A stretch of DNA of 64,000 bases from Ciona intestinalis (lineage: Eukaryota > Chordata > Ascidiacea > Phlebobranchia > Cionidae). Below, one piece after another: positions 24,601 through 34,560 of this stretch (the first letter of the stretch is position 1; every line of letters begins with the position of its first letter). The notes beneath the pieces were generated by a model. That model saw nothing but the letters and a program-made list of their open reading frames with translations. It was not told the DNA's origin and did not search any database. A program made the position numbers and the translations under genes. The stretch covers positions 5,402,535-5,466,534 of the forward strand of contig NC_020169.2 of NCBI RefSeq assembly GCF_000224145.3. The letters run 5' to 3'.

Positions 24601-27600
24601 GTTGTTAGCCCGCCGAATTTTAAATTCCCCTGGCCTCTTGCCAGCTTCTTAATGTTCCCTCACCCACTCCGTTAAATTAGATTAAGGGGCAACAGGGACA
24701 CGGCGGTTGGATTCGCGTTTAAACATTATCCTACCATGTACGGTTAGCTTAACATTAATGTTACGAAAACCTCTCGGAGGCAAACGGGTTATGTACGGAA
24801 ACCGTACGGAAATTAGGGCGGTGTTGATTTTGCAAATTAGAGTACGAGATCATAGGCTTTGCGTGCAAAACATGTTCCAACGTTACAAAGATCTTAATTT
24901 AAGTGATCTTGGGTGGCCTTAAGATTAGAGTAGGGTAAAATGTGGGCTTTGTTTTTATTCAAATTATTCTCATTCTTAAACAAAGATTATTTACAGAATT
25001 ATATAACCGTATCCACGATTTTAAAACAGCGTTGTTAATTATTAAAAACATGATTAGCAAAGATGGGATTTAGGTGCTATGGTATTCCATCTTACCCCAC
25101 AGTACAAAGTTATCTAATTTTCCAGCTTTATTTCCAACACGATAACCCTGGGATCCAGTACGAGTACATTACACCACGAAACCCACCTGTTACAACTACA
25201 AATAGTGGACCTGAGAATCCAAGAGCCAGCGAACTCGACGGCGGAAACTCAGACCATGGCTTTGACCTTGCTCACCGAGATGGGAATACTCCGTCATATC
25301 CAACGCACACTGGGACTGGACGCTTTGCTGGCGGTAATACAGGCGCTGGCATGCATATCTATCGCAACCGTTATACTGCTGTGGGACGCGGCTCAAGTTA
25401 CTACCGGAACAGGAACCGAAATTACGGGAATCGGATTTCTGACGGCGAGTCTGTGGATCGCGAAGACAACTCAAACGTGAGGAGAGAAATCACGCGAATA
25501 CATCGACTCAATGGACCGATCGTGGCGGGAGGATCGAACCCGTTAGGCCGCACAAAGTGGATGAAAGTTGGCTTCGGTCAATGCTCGCAAAGTTGCGCTG
25601 AAGGTCGGTTAACATTAGAAATATACATTATGTTACTTATGTTTGTGATATAGTATTTTTAATACCACCGGTTATCCGGTATAAACGCATTAATTTTATT
25701 CTTATGTTTCATTTGCGATTCGGCAAGACTTCATCAGGGTTTTTATAACAGAGGATCTAAAAAAATGCACAAAAGGATTGTATAAAACGTGCACAAGTTT
25801 TTCAGCGCTTTAAATTCATGCTCACTTGGCCACCACTTTGCATACAATGTACTTTGTAAATTTTTAATCCTTTTTATTATTTAAAATATTTACCTATTTT
25901 TATTGACAACAGGTAAGAAGACATCAATCATCAAGTGCATACAGTTATCATCCCGACAAACCGTGGACGACCAGTATTGCACTGGACAACGACCTAATCC
26001 TCAAGTAAGAAGATGTAACCGCCAACCGTGTCCTGCTTAGTAAGTACTCCATGTATGGGAATACGTTCCTTTGGTCAAGATGTTTAACGGTAATTGCTCC
26101 AGCCCAGTGACCTTTGATAGGTCCAAGTTGTCGGCCATCCAAGTTGTCGGCCATACATTTTATTCTATTCCATATTCCAATAGACATTCATATTTCATAC
26201 ATTACAAAAAATGAAAAATCCTTTAAATAAGCACTTACAAATCGTGCATGAGGTGTATAAAACAGAACACCCGTGTTATAACAGTTCTCGTTGCCCTGCC
26301 TTTCAAGGGTACATAAGTTACATATACATGGTAACTTGTAAGGGGCGCAAGGTGTATAAAACAGAACACCCGTGTTATAACGGCTCCCGTTGCCCTGGCA
26401 TGAGAGGATAAATAAGTTACATATATGTGGTGACTTGTAAGGGGGTGTAAGGTGTATAAAACAGAACACCCGTGTTATAACGGTTCTCGTTGCCCCGCCA
26501 TGCGAGGATAAAGTAGTTACATTGATTCATTCATGTACAAACTAGACCACAATCACCGCTATTTCTGTATTTGTAAACCTACTTCTTACATCACCAGCTA
26601 CGACGTTGGAGAATGGCTTGAGTGCTCAAGGACCTGCGGGTATGGACGGCGCACACGAACAGTTATATGTCGTCAGTTATTCGCTGGTAATTTCACTTCG
26701 GCCGTCTCCCATAGTAGGTGCAGACGGCTCACCAAGCCAGCGTCTCATGAACGATGTTCGGTGCGAGAATGCGCGCATTGGGAGCCAGCAGCACAGTGGT
26801 CACCAGTGAGTAAATTCAAGTTTGATGTCCATTTACAATTCTATAAAAGTTGAGTGTATGGATAATTGGCCAACGCTGGCCTAAATTCCAAGGTCACATA
26901 ACGTGTTTTGCCGTGGTACCTCACCCATATGGAACAGTTACTTTTATAAAACACTTGCATTAAAACATTATTAGGATGTTTACATAAACGTAATAAGCCA
27001 AACCTGCCCTAAAAACTCGTTCTTTTAACTTAGCCTCCTCCTAACAGTAACCCATATATAGGATAAAATGTGCATATGCAATGTTGGGGTACTGAGCCAA
27101 CTCTGGCTTAAATATAATGTCCCATGGCGTGCCTCACTGTAGTATTTCACCCATATATAAGTACAGCGGAAACAGTATGATCATAAACCTTGTGATAAAG
27201 CATTCAGATGCTATAAGCCTAGTTAGCTGCGTGATCGTCATTTACCCATCGTAGCATACATGACCTCTCGCACGCTGCTTGAAACTGCCGCAACAGACAA
27301 TGTTAAATTGTTCCGTGGTATGTTGTTTTTAACATAGTCTGCTGGAAACTTGGTTTATAATTATCAATCGCGAGAAGCAATCTTTCAATTACAATCTGTT
27401 TTACCAACAGTATGCAGAAACCGCACGCTAACAGGTTGCAATATATGGAAATAGAGTAGTGAATAGAAATAGCTTCCAATTCAAACACAATGCGAACGCT
27501 TTCACGCTTGTGGTCGCATAATTCTTCCGCTTTTCTCACATTTAAGCAAAGGCCTGAATAGCATGCTTGTCTCCAAGCCGCTGTTGTTGTGTGTTTGTGT

Positions 27601-30600
27601 GTTTTCTCCTTCAAATTATATAAGCCCAAGCTTCACGAGCAAGCAAACATGGTCGTATGACTAACCAAATCGTTGGATAAGCCGTAAACATAGGGGTTGT
27701 TGTCTTTTATGTGTACCTGGCACTTGAAAAGCGACCCTACCCTAATTTGTAACATAAGTCTTTACTGTCGTATGCGGTACGCCACTACACAGTGTATTGC
27801 ACCCATAACAAACTGCCTACGTGACTAAAGTTTAGGATTTATATGTAACGTGTAGGTTTGTACAGCTAGTTAGGGTTCAAGGAACGCTCATTAAGCCATT
27901 GCTGTGTTTAGTTTCCCATCCCCCGTCATTATGTAGCTCGATTCTGCCCTTTACCGCCAATATTGCGGTAAATTGTTGTAAATATTTGAAAGGGGAATAA
28001 CAGTCGAGATACCAGGGCAGGTACAAGGTGTAAGAGTTTATGGGAGTGTGTTGGAGCCGATTTAAAATGATTGCCAAAGTTTAAACGAGCAAACAAAAAA
28101 TTGCGCCAACCCTAAATTGTGGTTTGAATTTGTAGCCTAGGTAAACTAGATACCGTGCCGGTCTGGATTGAAATACGCAGCAAAAACCGCGTTGCAAATT
28201 ATTCGTACTTTTTGTGACATTGACGAGTTAATGAAAAGCGAAAATCGCATGTTTCAAATCAAGTGCGGGGAAATGACATTGGTACAAACGCTCATTCGAA
28301 TTTCTAAAACAAACAAGCGTAAGGTTTGGATGAGGGTCAAGCACGACGAAATACGTAAAAAAACTAAAACCAAATCCAATAAATAGTGCGCTGTAGGATA
28401 TCTGGTGGGGAAGAGGGGAAACTTATTTTCTTGTCCCGTTTTGTAGTGAACAAAATAACATTTAAAAAATTATAAAACCGTGGGAAACTTTTTCATTCTA
28501 TTTTCTTGTCCCGTTTTGTACTAAACAGAATAGCATATAAAGAATTATAAAACCGTATCCGCACGACAGCCGTATACACCGTTGTAAATTATTTAAAACA
28601 CGATCAGGGTGTTTAAATATTTTGTGCAAACGATATCCCGTCTTACCCCAATCCCATCATACATATTTACTGTAAGATTTATAGTTTACTATTCGTTGAA
28701 CTTTATTTTTGCTACAAAATACGTAACAAACAGAAAAGTCCAAAGAATAGTTTACTATAAGTATAATAAGAGATATAGTAGGGTGGGGGAAGATGGGACA
28801 TATTTAGCACATAATAACCAAACATCCTGATCGTGTTTTAAACAGTTAACAACGGTCTATGGAAGCCGTGAGAACACGGTTTAATAATTATTTAAATTTT
28901 CTTTGTTTACTACCAAATGTGACGAGAAAATAGCATGATAAGGTGTCCCATCTTCCCCCACCCTACTATACATATTTCACCCAATAGATCATCGGTCGCT
29001 AGTTCAAATAGTATATTTGTAACGCTTTATATTTGTAACTACAGTGTAGTTCCCGATGTGGAGCTGGGACACAGACAAGACACTCAGTGTGCAAGAATGG
29101 TGATGGACAAGTCCTTTCAGATCATGAATGTGGATCCGTACGACGTCCAGCTACTATGCGATCCTGCGACGCTGGGCCGTGTCTTACCAAATGGTTCTTC
29201 ACAGATTGGGAACAGGTAAAGTATTTTGCATGCATAAGCAAACACATATGTACCTTTTAAGTTTAATGGGCCATGAATGCCAGGATTTAGTTTGAAGTAC
29301 AACGTTCTGCCGCCTAACACGTTTCGCTCTAATTACTGTGGTGTGGCATGCCGTCGAATTTATTTCTCATTATTTTAACTCGATTAAGTCCTTAGAACCC
29401 TAGCACTTAAGTTCTCGTATGTTTCAGTGCTCTGCCGACTGCGACCGTGGTCAACAACGCAGGAACGTCGTCTGCATCAACACGGCAGATTCAGCAGCGG
29501 GATGTCAACGAAGACATCAACCTGAAGCGACACGAACATGCGCAAGATCTTCATGTGGGGTTAAATACGAATGGTTCGCAGGGAATTGGGGTCCAGTAAG
29601 TTTCTTCCGTTTATCGCCTGAATTTCACCTTAAATGCCCTTTCGGGCCTATACATTCATTATATGTCTGTTTGCATTGTTACACAATTGCCGGGCAATTC
29701 GGTAAGCTTCGCTCCAACACCAGTGGTAACTCCTGGGTTGTGAAACTTATCTGCCCTACAGAAAAACAGTCACCCACAAAGTTTAACTTGTAAGCGGGTA
29801 TGAAATGTATAAGACAGAACACCTGCGTTATAACCACTGTTATTTCCCAACACCCTTAGATAAATCAACTTTCATTCATTCAACATTCTCTCGCTTGAAT
29901 AGCACATTCAAGGCGCTTACACTTATTTGCCTTTGGTTAAACCCACGGCGGGACGTCTTTGTAATCTTCCCAACCCTACCACCCGTATCGAACACGGCTT
30001 AAGACTCGCTTGACCTTCGCACCAGCCTCTCATTCGAAGATTATCGAAGGTTTTTTTTCCATTCATCATCCCCGCACACTGGGGTGGTCAGCTTTCTTCA
30101 ATAATGTTTGCTTACAGCCGGCGATGCGATACTTTCGAACACATGCGGTCTAACTGCACCCTAGCCTATTCCACGCCTTTAATAAGTTTAATTAGGTATT
30201 TATCTCCACCATAAAGCAACCCTTATTACAGTTCAACATTAAGTAACCTTAGTGACTAAGCATAAACTACATAACTCAACATATATATTTATATATCATA
30301 TGTGCTATCAAACATAGTGTTCAAATAGTTGGCTCAATATAGCCAGCAGTAGGTATTCACGTAAACCGCAATGTAGAGGGAGAACTGCAAAGAACAAAGT
30401 CCCCGCACCCTCTAGCCACTGATGTTCCGCCCATATTTCGACCCCAACTTTGTCCTCAGATATTTGATTGTTATGTGTAGATACGCTAACGACCTTTGCC
30501 TACCGCATGCTAATGTTGGCTGGTGTTTCGCAGATTTAGAATATACAAGATAGACCTTAACTTTTCTATACTGGTAAATTGGTAAGATAGGTAAGTAAAG

Positions 30601-33600
30601 AATGCGGTCTGCATAGAACACGTTTGTTATAATTTGATAATGAAATTTACCGCCCACGATCACACAGAACGAAGCCTGCCCTTTGCCCTTGTTAGCTTTC
30701 TGGGTGTTTGGTGCAGCGCGGTAATCTTTTTCCTTCAAATTAACATTACTGAGCGTTGGTGTCGACTTGCACTTAGCGTGTTGACTACAAATATGTTGTT
30801 CGCGGCCGCATTTCTGGTGTCCTGGTACAGCAGCAATCATTAGACCATAGAACCATACCTACCAACTACTATTGGTATTTAAACTTTAGAAATGTGATAC
30901 CTTCGCGGTTCCATATACTGTATGCTCTCGAAATGGGTGTAACGTGCCCACAAAAACGGGTGAACGCAACTCGGAGTTAATCCTGTTTCTGTTTTGATTC
31001 ACCAGGGCCTTAAACCGTTAATTATTTATGCGGGGCCAGCGGGCGCGACTCATGTGCTAGAATATAAACCTGGGCGACCCGGAGATGGAACGGCGCTTTA
31101 GGTTGATAACGTTTAGACCTAAGTGCATAAAATTTATAACTAAATGATTTTTCGGTCAGTTTTAATACAAACATGGGCGTTTTATTTTAACTCTGACATC
31201 ACTGAAGATGGTTTTAGTTATAAAACCGTATATACCTTTTAGATGAAAATCGTATCATACTTAAGCCACAGGCGCCAAATAAGACAGTTAAAGGCGTCTA
31301 TTTCTTAGATATCTCTACAACAAATACAATTTGTGGTTAAAAACAGCTGCAAAATTGTCAAATAAATGAGGCTTTTCACACCCGTGGAAAATGTGAATTC
31401 CACTTTCAGATCAAAATCAAATAATGTCAGGTTAAGGTGGCGTTCAACCCGCTTATTCACCATTTGCAACCGTTATCTTTGCCTATAATATATTAACTGT
31501 AAAGTATTGTGTGGGAAGATGGAACACCTTTAGCACTTAATATCCAAACATCCTGTCCGTGTTCTGAAACAATTAACAACGGTCTATGAGAGTCGTGAGG
31601 ATACGGTTTCATTATTCTTTTTTTTCTCGATTTAATACTAAATGGGACGAGAAATTAGAATACGAAGATGTCCTGTCTTATCCCACCCTGGTGTACCAAT
31701 TTTATGCGCGAAATAGGAATCCGTATTATAACTCATAAAGTTGCCTCGCCATGCGAATATAAATAACTGACATTCATTTATTCGACCACAAACTTATATG
31801 GGTGGTAACTTGTGAGCCGGCAACAGAACACCCGTATCATGTGAAACAGAACACCCGTGTTATACCGACTGTCGTTTTTCCCACAACGCAAGGATAATTT
31901 TTATTATTTTGAATATTTTAAGCGAATGTTTTGGCCTATAATAACAAACCTGTAATTTTAACATAACTATTTAGGATTTCTTTTCCCAGAAGTCTTATAA
32001 ACAGCCAGTACCACATGAAACAAGCAATTTCATTTCGCCAGACGTTAATTTTTAATGAGGTCCAATAAACCAAGCGAGTTTACGGAGAATTTAACTCAAT
32101 GCTGTTTCATCCATGCATATTCGCAGCAAAAGTTAATAACCATCTTACATCCATAAAAAATCGTTTTCCGCGGCGCTTCGTACTAACTGTAAACTCAGCA
32201 GGCAAACAGTTTTCAATTCGCTTTTACATTTTAGCCAGACACAGAGGCGACTGGACTAACCACAGTAGTACGTCTGTTTCCTACACTCGTGCTGACTTGC
32301 TCTTAGTAAGATATAATTTCCAGTTACCGTCATTACGTGAGGTAATATACTGCGTCTGTGGGCGTACAGTACGTTCGTTACTTTAGTTTGAATTACACAT
32401 ACAGTATATGACCCGTAGCCATGTTATGTTGTAGTCGTATACTGTTGCATGGCCGATATCATAGTGGTTGTGCAGTGTGAGAAAAAAAGTCTTTGTTTCT
32501 TATGTAATTTTCTTCTACAGTGCTCAAGTAACTGCGGTAACGGGGTTCAGAATCGAAAGGTGACGTGTCTAAGCATAGCTGCGGATGGTACAATGTCTGT
32601 CGCAGCTGGAACCAACAACCGACTACCTTGTTTAATGAGTGACAAGCCTGACACCCAGCGGCCATGTAATACCCAAGCTTGTGGCTCTAGGTGGCACTAC
32701 ACCTTATGGACGGAGGTGAATATTATACCATGTTTAAATTTTATCAATAAAACTGCCATATTTATAAATGTTATTACGCAGAAGAACAAATAGCAAACTT
32801 TTCGTTTAATTTTGGGGGCACAGGACTGGTTCAAAAACCCTGGCCAACTGTGTTCTAAACTAAGTATACTGTACTGTTTCAGATTAAGTTAGGCTATACC
32901 TTAACATTGTATATTGATTCACAGTGTTCGGTTTCTTGCGGGGGTGGGTCTCGAACCCGGGATGTTCATTGTTTGGACGAATCCGGCAGTTTCAGTTCAC
33001 TTTGCAATCAATCTCAGAAGCCCAAGAACGCAGAAAGATGCAACACCGTTAGTTGTTTCGCTTTAAGAGGTTAGTCAGTCAACTCTTGCATCTATTCATT
33101 ACATGATTATCTTCAAGTTTTAATAATGTAGGAGTATGTGTCTTGGGCAAGACACTTAGAGGCAATTGCTTTACCCAGTTATTGGTAATTCTCTCGAGGT
33201 GTATGAAACAGAAAACCCGTGTTATAACGATTGTCTTTGCCCTTCGAGGTTGAATAAGTTGAATTCATTTATTCATCCAAAAAGCATGTGTATGTCATTA
33301 TTCTCATCCCCATAGTTATGTTTGTTGTCATTCATCCATTCTGTTTAAACTCAATGCAATTGCACTTCGGTAAACATGACTTAGTATGGAGAATATCTAC
33401 CCCAATTCCCAGTGCAATTTCCAGCCATGAGCCTAAGGTATACAGTTCTCTTTCGTTTCAGATCCAAACTGCGAGGATCAGCGGTCAGACTGCGAACAGT
33501 ATCGCCGGGCGCGTTTCTGCGCCTACCCCATGTACCGTAACGTATGCTGCGCCACTTGTTCGCGGGAATTGGCTGGACACACGACGGCATCCCACGGCCG

Positions 33601-33604
33601 ATGA
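15590..33604 (+). CDS. ADAMTSL: ADAMTS-like protein, ADAMTSL4/ADAMTSL6 (THSD4) type: body of the gene, 11 exons
   Basis: Exons 15590-15683, 15889-15999, 19898-20082, 25126-25603, 25913-26039, 26598-26805, 29045-29215, 29428-29595, 32521-32715, 32925-33069 and 33462-33604 join in frame (2025 nt, 674 residues plus stop) through GT-AG introns. Domain order, numbering from the Lys coded at 15590: end of ADAMTS Cys-rich module (1-31), spacer (32-~145), low-complexity linker (~146-273), six TSP1 repeats (~275, 332, 392, 451, 506, 570 onward) and a six-cysteine PLAC domain (631-660). There is no catalytic HExxH region, as expected of ADAMTSL proteins. The number and spacing of TSP1 repeats plus PLAC match vertebrate ADAMTSL4 and THSD4, which are secreted and bind fibrillin microfibrils. 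That role is family knowledge and not visible here. The 5' end is uncertain: two phase-compatible signal-peptide exons lie upstream, and the usual first TSP1 and front half of the Cys-rich domain were not found. Confidence 0.9.
15889..15999 (+). CDS. ADAMTSL: ADAMTSL exon: start of spacer domain
   Basis: Acceptor AACCAG, donor GTGAGT. It encodes the spacer opening, with the family pattern HRVVIIPAGAERVNITE (the VxIPxGAxxIxIxE strand pair). An N-glycosylation sequon (NIT) is present. Phase 1 at both ends. Confidence 0.95.
16022..16148 (-). mobile_element. ~195-bp MITE family, 3' truncated
   Basis: Intact left end (TAGTAGGTGGGGGAAGATGG), but it stops after AATTGTTTAAA, followed by a local duplication around CACTCATCTTAACCTATACC. 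Confidence 0.75.
16280..16345 (+). repeat. SINE tail fragment
   Basis: AACAGAACACCAAGGTATAA to GAATAAATAAGTT only. Confidence 0.5.
16542..17131 (+). repeat. 590-bp direct duplicate, copy 1 (contig end)
   Basis: It aligns over its full length to 17182-17771 at a constant offset of 640. About ten differences were counted, including small indels, mostly near the copy start. It ends at the last base before the N run. Confidence 0.92.
17132..17181. other. Assembly gap (50 N)
   Basis: Exactly 50 N, a placeholder size. The flanks are near-identical copies, so the true gap is probably negative (overlapping contigs). Confidence 0.95.
17182..17771 (+). repeat. 590-bp direct duplicate, copy 2 (contig start)
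   Basis: It begins at the first base after the N run and matches copy 1 end to end. Sequence before copy 1 and after copy 2 is unique, as expected for two overlapping contigs. Confidence 0.92.
18293..18437 (-). mobile_element. ~195-bp MITE family, degenerate
   Basis: Recognised from TCGTCCCTTTTGATAGTAA and the end TATCTTACCCCACTG. Confidence 0.5.
19509..19703 (-). mobile_element. ~195-bp MITE family, full length
   Basis: Both terminal repeats good. It abuts the next copy with no spacer beyond the shared TATA. Confidence 0.88.
19704..19853 (+). mobile_element. ~195-bp MITE family, internally deleted (150 bp)
   Basis: Both terminal repeats perfect; ~45 bp missing inside after GGGACA. Head-to-head with the preceding copy and 45 bp before a coding exon. 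Confidence 0.88.
19898..20082 (+). CDS. ADAMTSL: ADAMTSL exon: middle of spacer domain
   Basis: Acceptor TTTCCAG, donor GTAAGA. It encodes ALRS...RMYINGDLKL, then the spacer landmark GPTTEDLEVL (compare the ADAMTS spacer pattern GPTxxxLxVx). A MITE ends about 45 bp upstream. Phase 1 in, phase 0 out. Confidence 0.95.
21483..21790 (-). mobile_element. SINE split by a MITE
   Basis: ATGAATGTAATTTACTTTTC and CCTCGCGTAGCGGGGCAACG lie before the MITE (21544-21720). TATACACCTTGTGCCCGCC and TACGAGTTGCCACG follow it. Confidence 0.75.
21544..21720 (-). mobile_element. ~195-bp MITE inserted in a SINE
   Basis: Terminal repeats slightly mutated (AGTAGGCCGGGGAAAGATG). SINE sequence continues on both sides. 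Confidence 0.8.
23543..23705 (-). mobile_element. ~195-bp MITE family, right end lost
   Basis: Starts TATGTGGGGGAATATGGGAC; the interior runs to ATTATGTGCTAAAGG, then the terminal repeat is missing. Confidence 0.7.
23810..24004 (+). mobile_element. ~195-bp MITE family, full length
   Basis: Both ends nearly perfect (TAGTAGAGTGGGGGAAGATG ... CCCCCATCCTACTATA). Confidence 0.9.
24924..25107 (-). mobile_element. ~195-bp MITE adjacent to a splice acceptor
   Basis: Diverged left end; right end CCATCTTACCCCACAGTAC stops 18 bp before the exon at 25126. Confidence 0.75.
25126..25603 (+). CDS. ADAMTSL: ADAMTSL exon: spacer end, disordered linker, start of TSP1 repeat 1
   Basis: The longest exon of the gene, 478 nt. 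It opens with the last spacer strand (LYFQHDNPGIQYEYI), the typical 'xNPGxxYEY' end. About 128 residues of Gly/Asn/Arg/Tyr/Thr-rich, cysteine-free linker follow, including a basic aromatic run around YYRNRNRNYGNR. It then enters TSP1-1 at WMKVGFGQCSQSC. An AG at 25125 ends TTTTCCAG, and the donor GTCGGT is weak but phase-correct. Confidence 0.92.
25913..26039 (+). CDS. ADAMTSL: ADAMTSL exon: rest of TSP1 repeat 1
   Basis: Acceptor CAACAG, donor GTAAGT (26040). It supplies the remaining four TSP1 cysteines, in IIKCIQL, QYCTG, RRCNRQPC. If read through, the donor region would give a TAG, so splicing at 26039/26040 is required for the frame. Confidence 0.9.
26050..26252 (+). mobile_element. SINE body upstream of tandem tails
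   Basis: CGTTCCTTTGGTCAAGATG and TTTAACGGTAATTGCTCCAG identify the SINE centre; part of the segment (TCCAAGTTGTCGGCCAT) is duplicated. Confidence 0.6.
26253..26531 (+). repeat. Three tandem ~100-bp SINE-tail units
   Basis: The units begin at ~26253, 26351 and 26450, each starting GGTGTATAAAACAGAACACC. They run through a GTTGCCCTGCC block to ATAAGTTACAT and GTAACTTGTAAGGG. The third ends in the ATTCATTCATG tail. Confidence 0.85.
26598..26805 (+). CDS. ADAMTSL: ADAMTSL exon: TSP1 repeat 2 and start of repeat 3
   Basis: Acceptor ATCACCAG, donor GTGAGT. TSP1-2 reads DVGEWLECSRTCGYG and has a C-x-x-T-C-G O-fucosylation (POFUT2-type) consensus. The exon ends inside repeat 3 after HWEPAAQWSP. Confidence 0.93.
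26860..26935 (+). repeat. Third dispersed repeat, unit 1
   Basis: TTGGCCAACGCTGGCCTAAA ... GTGGTACCTCACCCATATGG; the same order of short blocks recurs at 27090, 43345 and (reversed) 54255. Confidence 0.55.
27088..27170 (+). repeat. Third dispersed repeat, unit 2
   Basis: GGGGTACTGAGCCAACTCTG ... TCCCATGGCGTGCCTCACTG ... TTTCACCCATATA. Confidence 0.6.
28399..28662 (-). mobile_element. ~195-bp MITE with internal direct duplication
   Basis: The segment from GGGAAAC through CTTGTCCCGTTTTGTA to ATTATAAAACCGT occurs twice, lengthening the copy to ~264 bp. Confidence 0.7.
28776..28968 (+). mobile_element. ~195-bp MITE family, near-consensus
   Basis: Perfect terminal repeats, TAGTAGGGTGGGGGAAGATG and its complement, flanked by TA. 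The best reference copy in the window. Confidence 0.92.
29045..29215 (+). CDS. ADAMTSL: ADAMTSL exon: TSP1 repeat 3 and start of repeat 4
   Basis: Acceptor AACTACAG, donor GTAAAG. It has 57 codons, phase 0 at both ends, from CSSRCGAGTQTR to CDAGPC, then KWFFTDWEQ opening repeat 4. Each exon of this class starts exactly at the first TSP1 cysteine. Confidence 0.93.
29428..29595 (+). CDS. ADAMTSL: ADAMTSL exon: TSP1 repeat 4 and start of repeat 5
   Basis: Acceptor GTTTCAG, donor GTAAGT. It has 56 codons, CSADCDRGQQRR through CARSSCG, then YEWFAGNWGP. The last stretch is especially like THSD4. In repeat 4 an Asp replaces the usual Gly after the second Cys. Confidence 0.93.
29690..29882 (+). mobile_element. 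Composite SINE
   Basis: GCTCCAACACCAGTGGTAAC, AACTTGTAAGCGGG, AAGACAGAACACCTGCGTTA, ending CATTCATTCAAC. Confidence 0.7.
31499..31695 (+). mobile_element. ~195-bp MITE family
   Basis: Left end GTGTGGGAAGATGGAACACC, right end TCTTATCCCACCCTGGTG; expanded T tract inside. Confidence 0.8.
31720..31895 (+). mobile_element. SINE, rearranged
   Basis: A tail segment (GTTGCCTCGCCATGCG to CATTCATTTATTCG) precedes another body (GTAACTTGTGAGCCGG). In the latter the CAGAACACCCGT motif is duplicated. Confidence 0.6.
32521..32715 (+). CDS. ADAMTSL: ADAMTSL exon: TSP1 repeat 5 and start of repeat 6
   Basis: Acceptor TTCTACAG, donor GTGAAT. It has 65 codons, CSSNCGNGVQNRKVTC to CNTQACGS, then RWHYTLWTE. 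The loop between Cys3 and Cys4 is longer than in the other repeats. Confidence 0.93.
32925..33069 (+). CDS. ADAMTSL: ADAMTSL exon: TSP1 repeat 6
   Basis: Acceptor TTCACAG, donor GTTAGT. It reads CSVSCGGGSRTRDVHC to CNTVSC and has a C-x-x-S-C-G O-fucosylation consensus. It leaves in phase 1. Confidence 0.93.
33130..33290 (+). mobile_element. Composite SINE, internally deleted
   Basis: GTGTCTTGGGCAAGACACTT, then directly GAGGTGTATGAAACAGAAAA and the tail ATTCATTTATTCATCC. Confidence 0.7.
33462..33604 (+). CDS. ADAMTSL: ADAMTSL last exon: PLAC domain and stop
   Basis: Acceptor GTTTCAG. It encodes a PLAC (protease and lacunin) domain with six cysteines in DPNCEDQRSDC, ARFCAYP, NVCCATC, a short tail, and a TGA at 33602-33604. 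PLAC is the usual C-terminus of ADAMTSL4/6, papilin and lacunin. No canonical AATAAA was seen in the following 600 bp. Confidence 0.95.
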
Positions 33605-34104
33605 CGGAGAACATCTTCACACGAACTTATATACCAGAGAGCTCGCCATCAGAGGAGCTACAGAGCTGTCAGTCCACGCACGATGACGTCACAACTCTTG
33701 AGATCCACGTATGGTGACTCAGTGTTGCCATTTTTTTCTTTAATAACTAAACACTGCACGGCAACACTTGGCCACCAGATTTCTCTTCCGAGTAATATCT
33801 TTCAATACACAAGTTCCAGTATTCAATGTTACTCCGCCCGTTGGTAAATGTTCCAAACGAACCGGGCGTTATGTGTTCAATTTTTCATCTTTCTACTTCT
33901 CGTTTTTTATTTCTTTATGTTTTTTTTAAGCATTTTCCTGTCACAATAATCTGCACCAACATTTCGCGTTTCCCGAACATTCTGCCCACAAGTTCAATCT
34001 CAATTTTAATTCAGCATAGAAACAATATTACAGTTCCTTCTCTTTTACTTCTAAGGTGTCCATTGTTACAGATTTCACCAACTTATTACACTTCTTTCCA
34101 TATT

Positions 34105-34288
34105 GTAGGTTGGGGTAAGATGGCCCATGATTACATTCTGTTTATCGTACAATTTGGTAGTAGACAAAGAAAATTAACAAAAATTGTTAACCATATTCTT
34201 ACAAATCTAAAATGGCCTTGATAGTTGTTAAAACACGATTAGGAAAATGGAATATTGTGTGCTAACAGTATCCCATCTTACCCCGGTG
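34105..34288 (-). mobile_element. ~195-bp MITE family, diverged
   Basis: GTAGGTTGGGGTAAGATGGC at left, CCCATCTTACCCC at right; intergenic, downstream of the first gene. Confidence 0.7.
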
Positions 34289-34560
34289 GCCAGAGAAACA
34301 CAAGCCGTTTTACTCCCACATAAGCCTAATATATCTTAATCTTTAGATTGTTTTAATATTTTTCTTACCCAAGTACATGGCGATGGCGTAACAGTTTCGC
34401 TGTTTTACTCAAAAACCGCTGAAATATAACAAGTATGTCTTCCTGTTCTAATCTTTTTTACTTTCACTTGACAACTTTTGGTATTCCTAAATACCTGCGT
34501 TTTAATGTCTTTTTATATCCGCCAGTTACACTAATTGTGCACAGCCCACTTTGCTTGTTC

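Larger units (their letters stand above)
20083..25125. other. ADAMTSL intron with nested repeats
   Basis: A 5.0-kb phase-0 intron with four MITEs and a SINE split by one of them. No further exon was recognised. Confidence 0.6.
26806..29044. other. ADAMTSL intron
   Basis: Phase-0 intron with two diverged units of a third repeat family near its start, an unremarkable middle, and two MITEs in opposite orientation near its end. Confidence 0.6.
29596..32520. other. ADAMTSL intron
   Basis: Phase-0 intron with a SINE (29690), a MITE (31499) and a SINE fragment (31720). A minus-strand frame of 142 codons at 30412-30840 has no recognisable features. Confidence 0.6.

Noticed and set aside
30412..30840. 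142-codon minus-strand frame
   Set aside because: No recognisable domain, low-complexity composition, inside an ADAMTSL intron.
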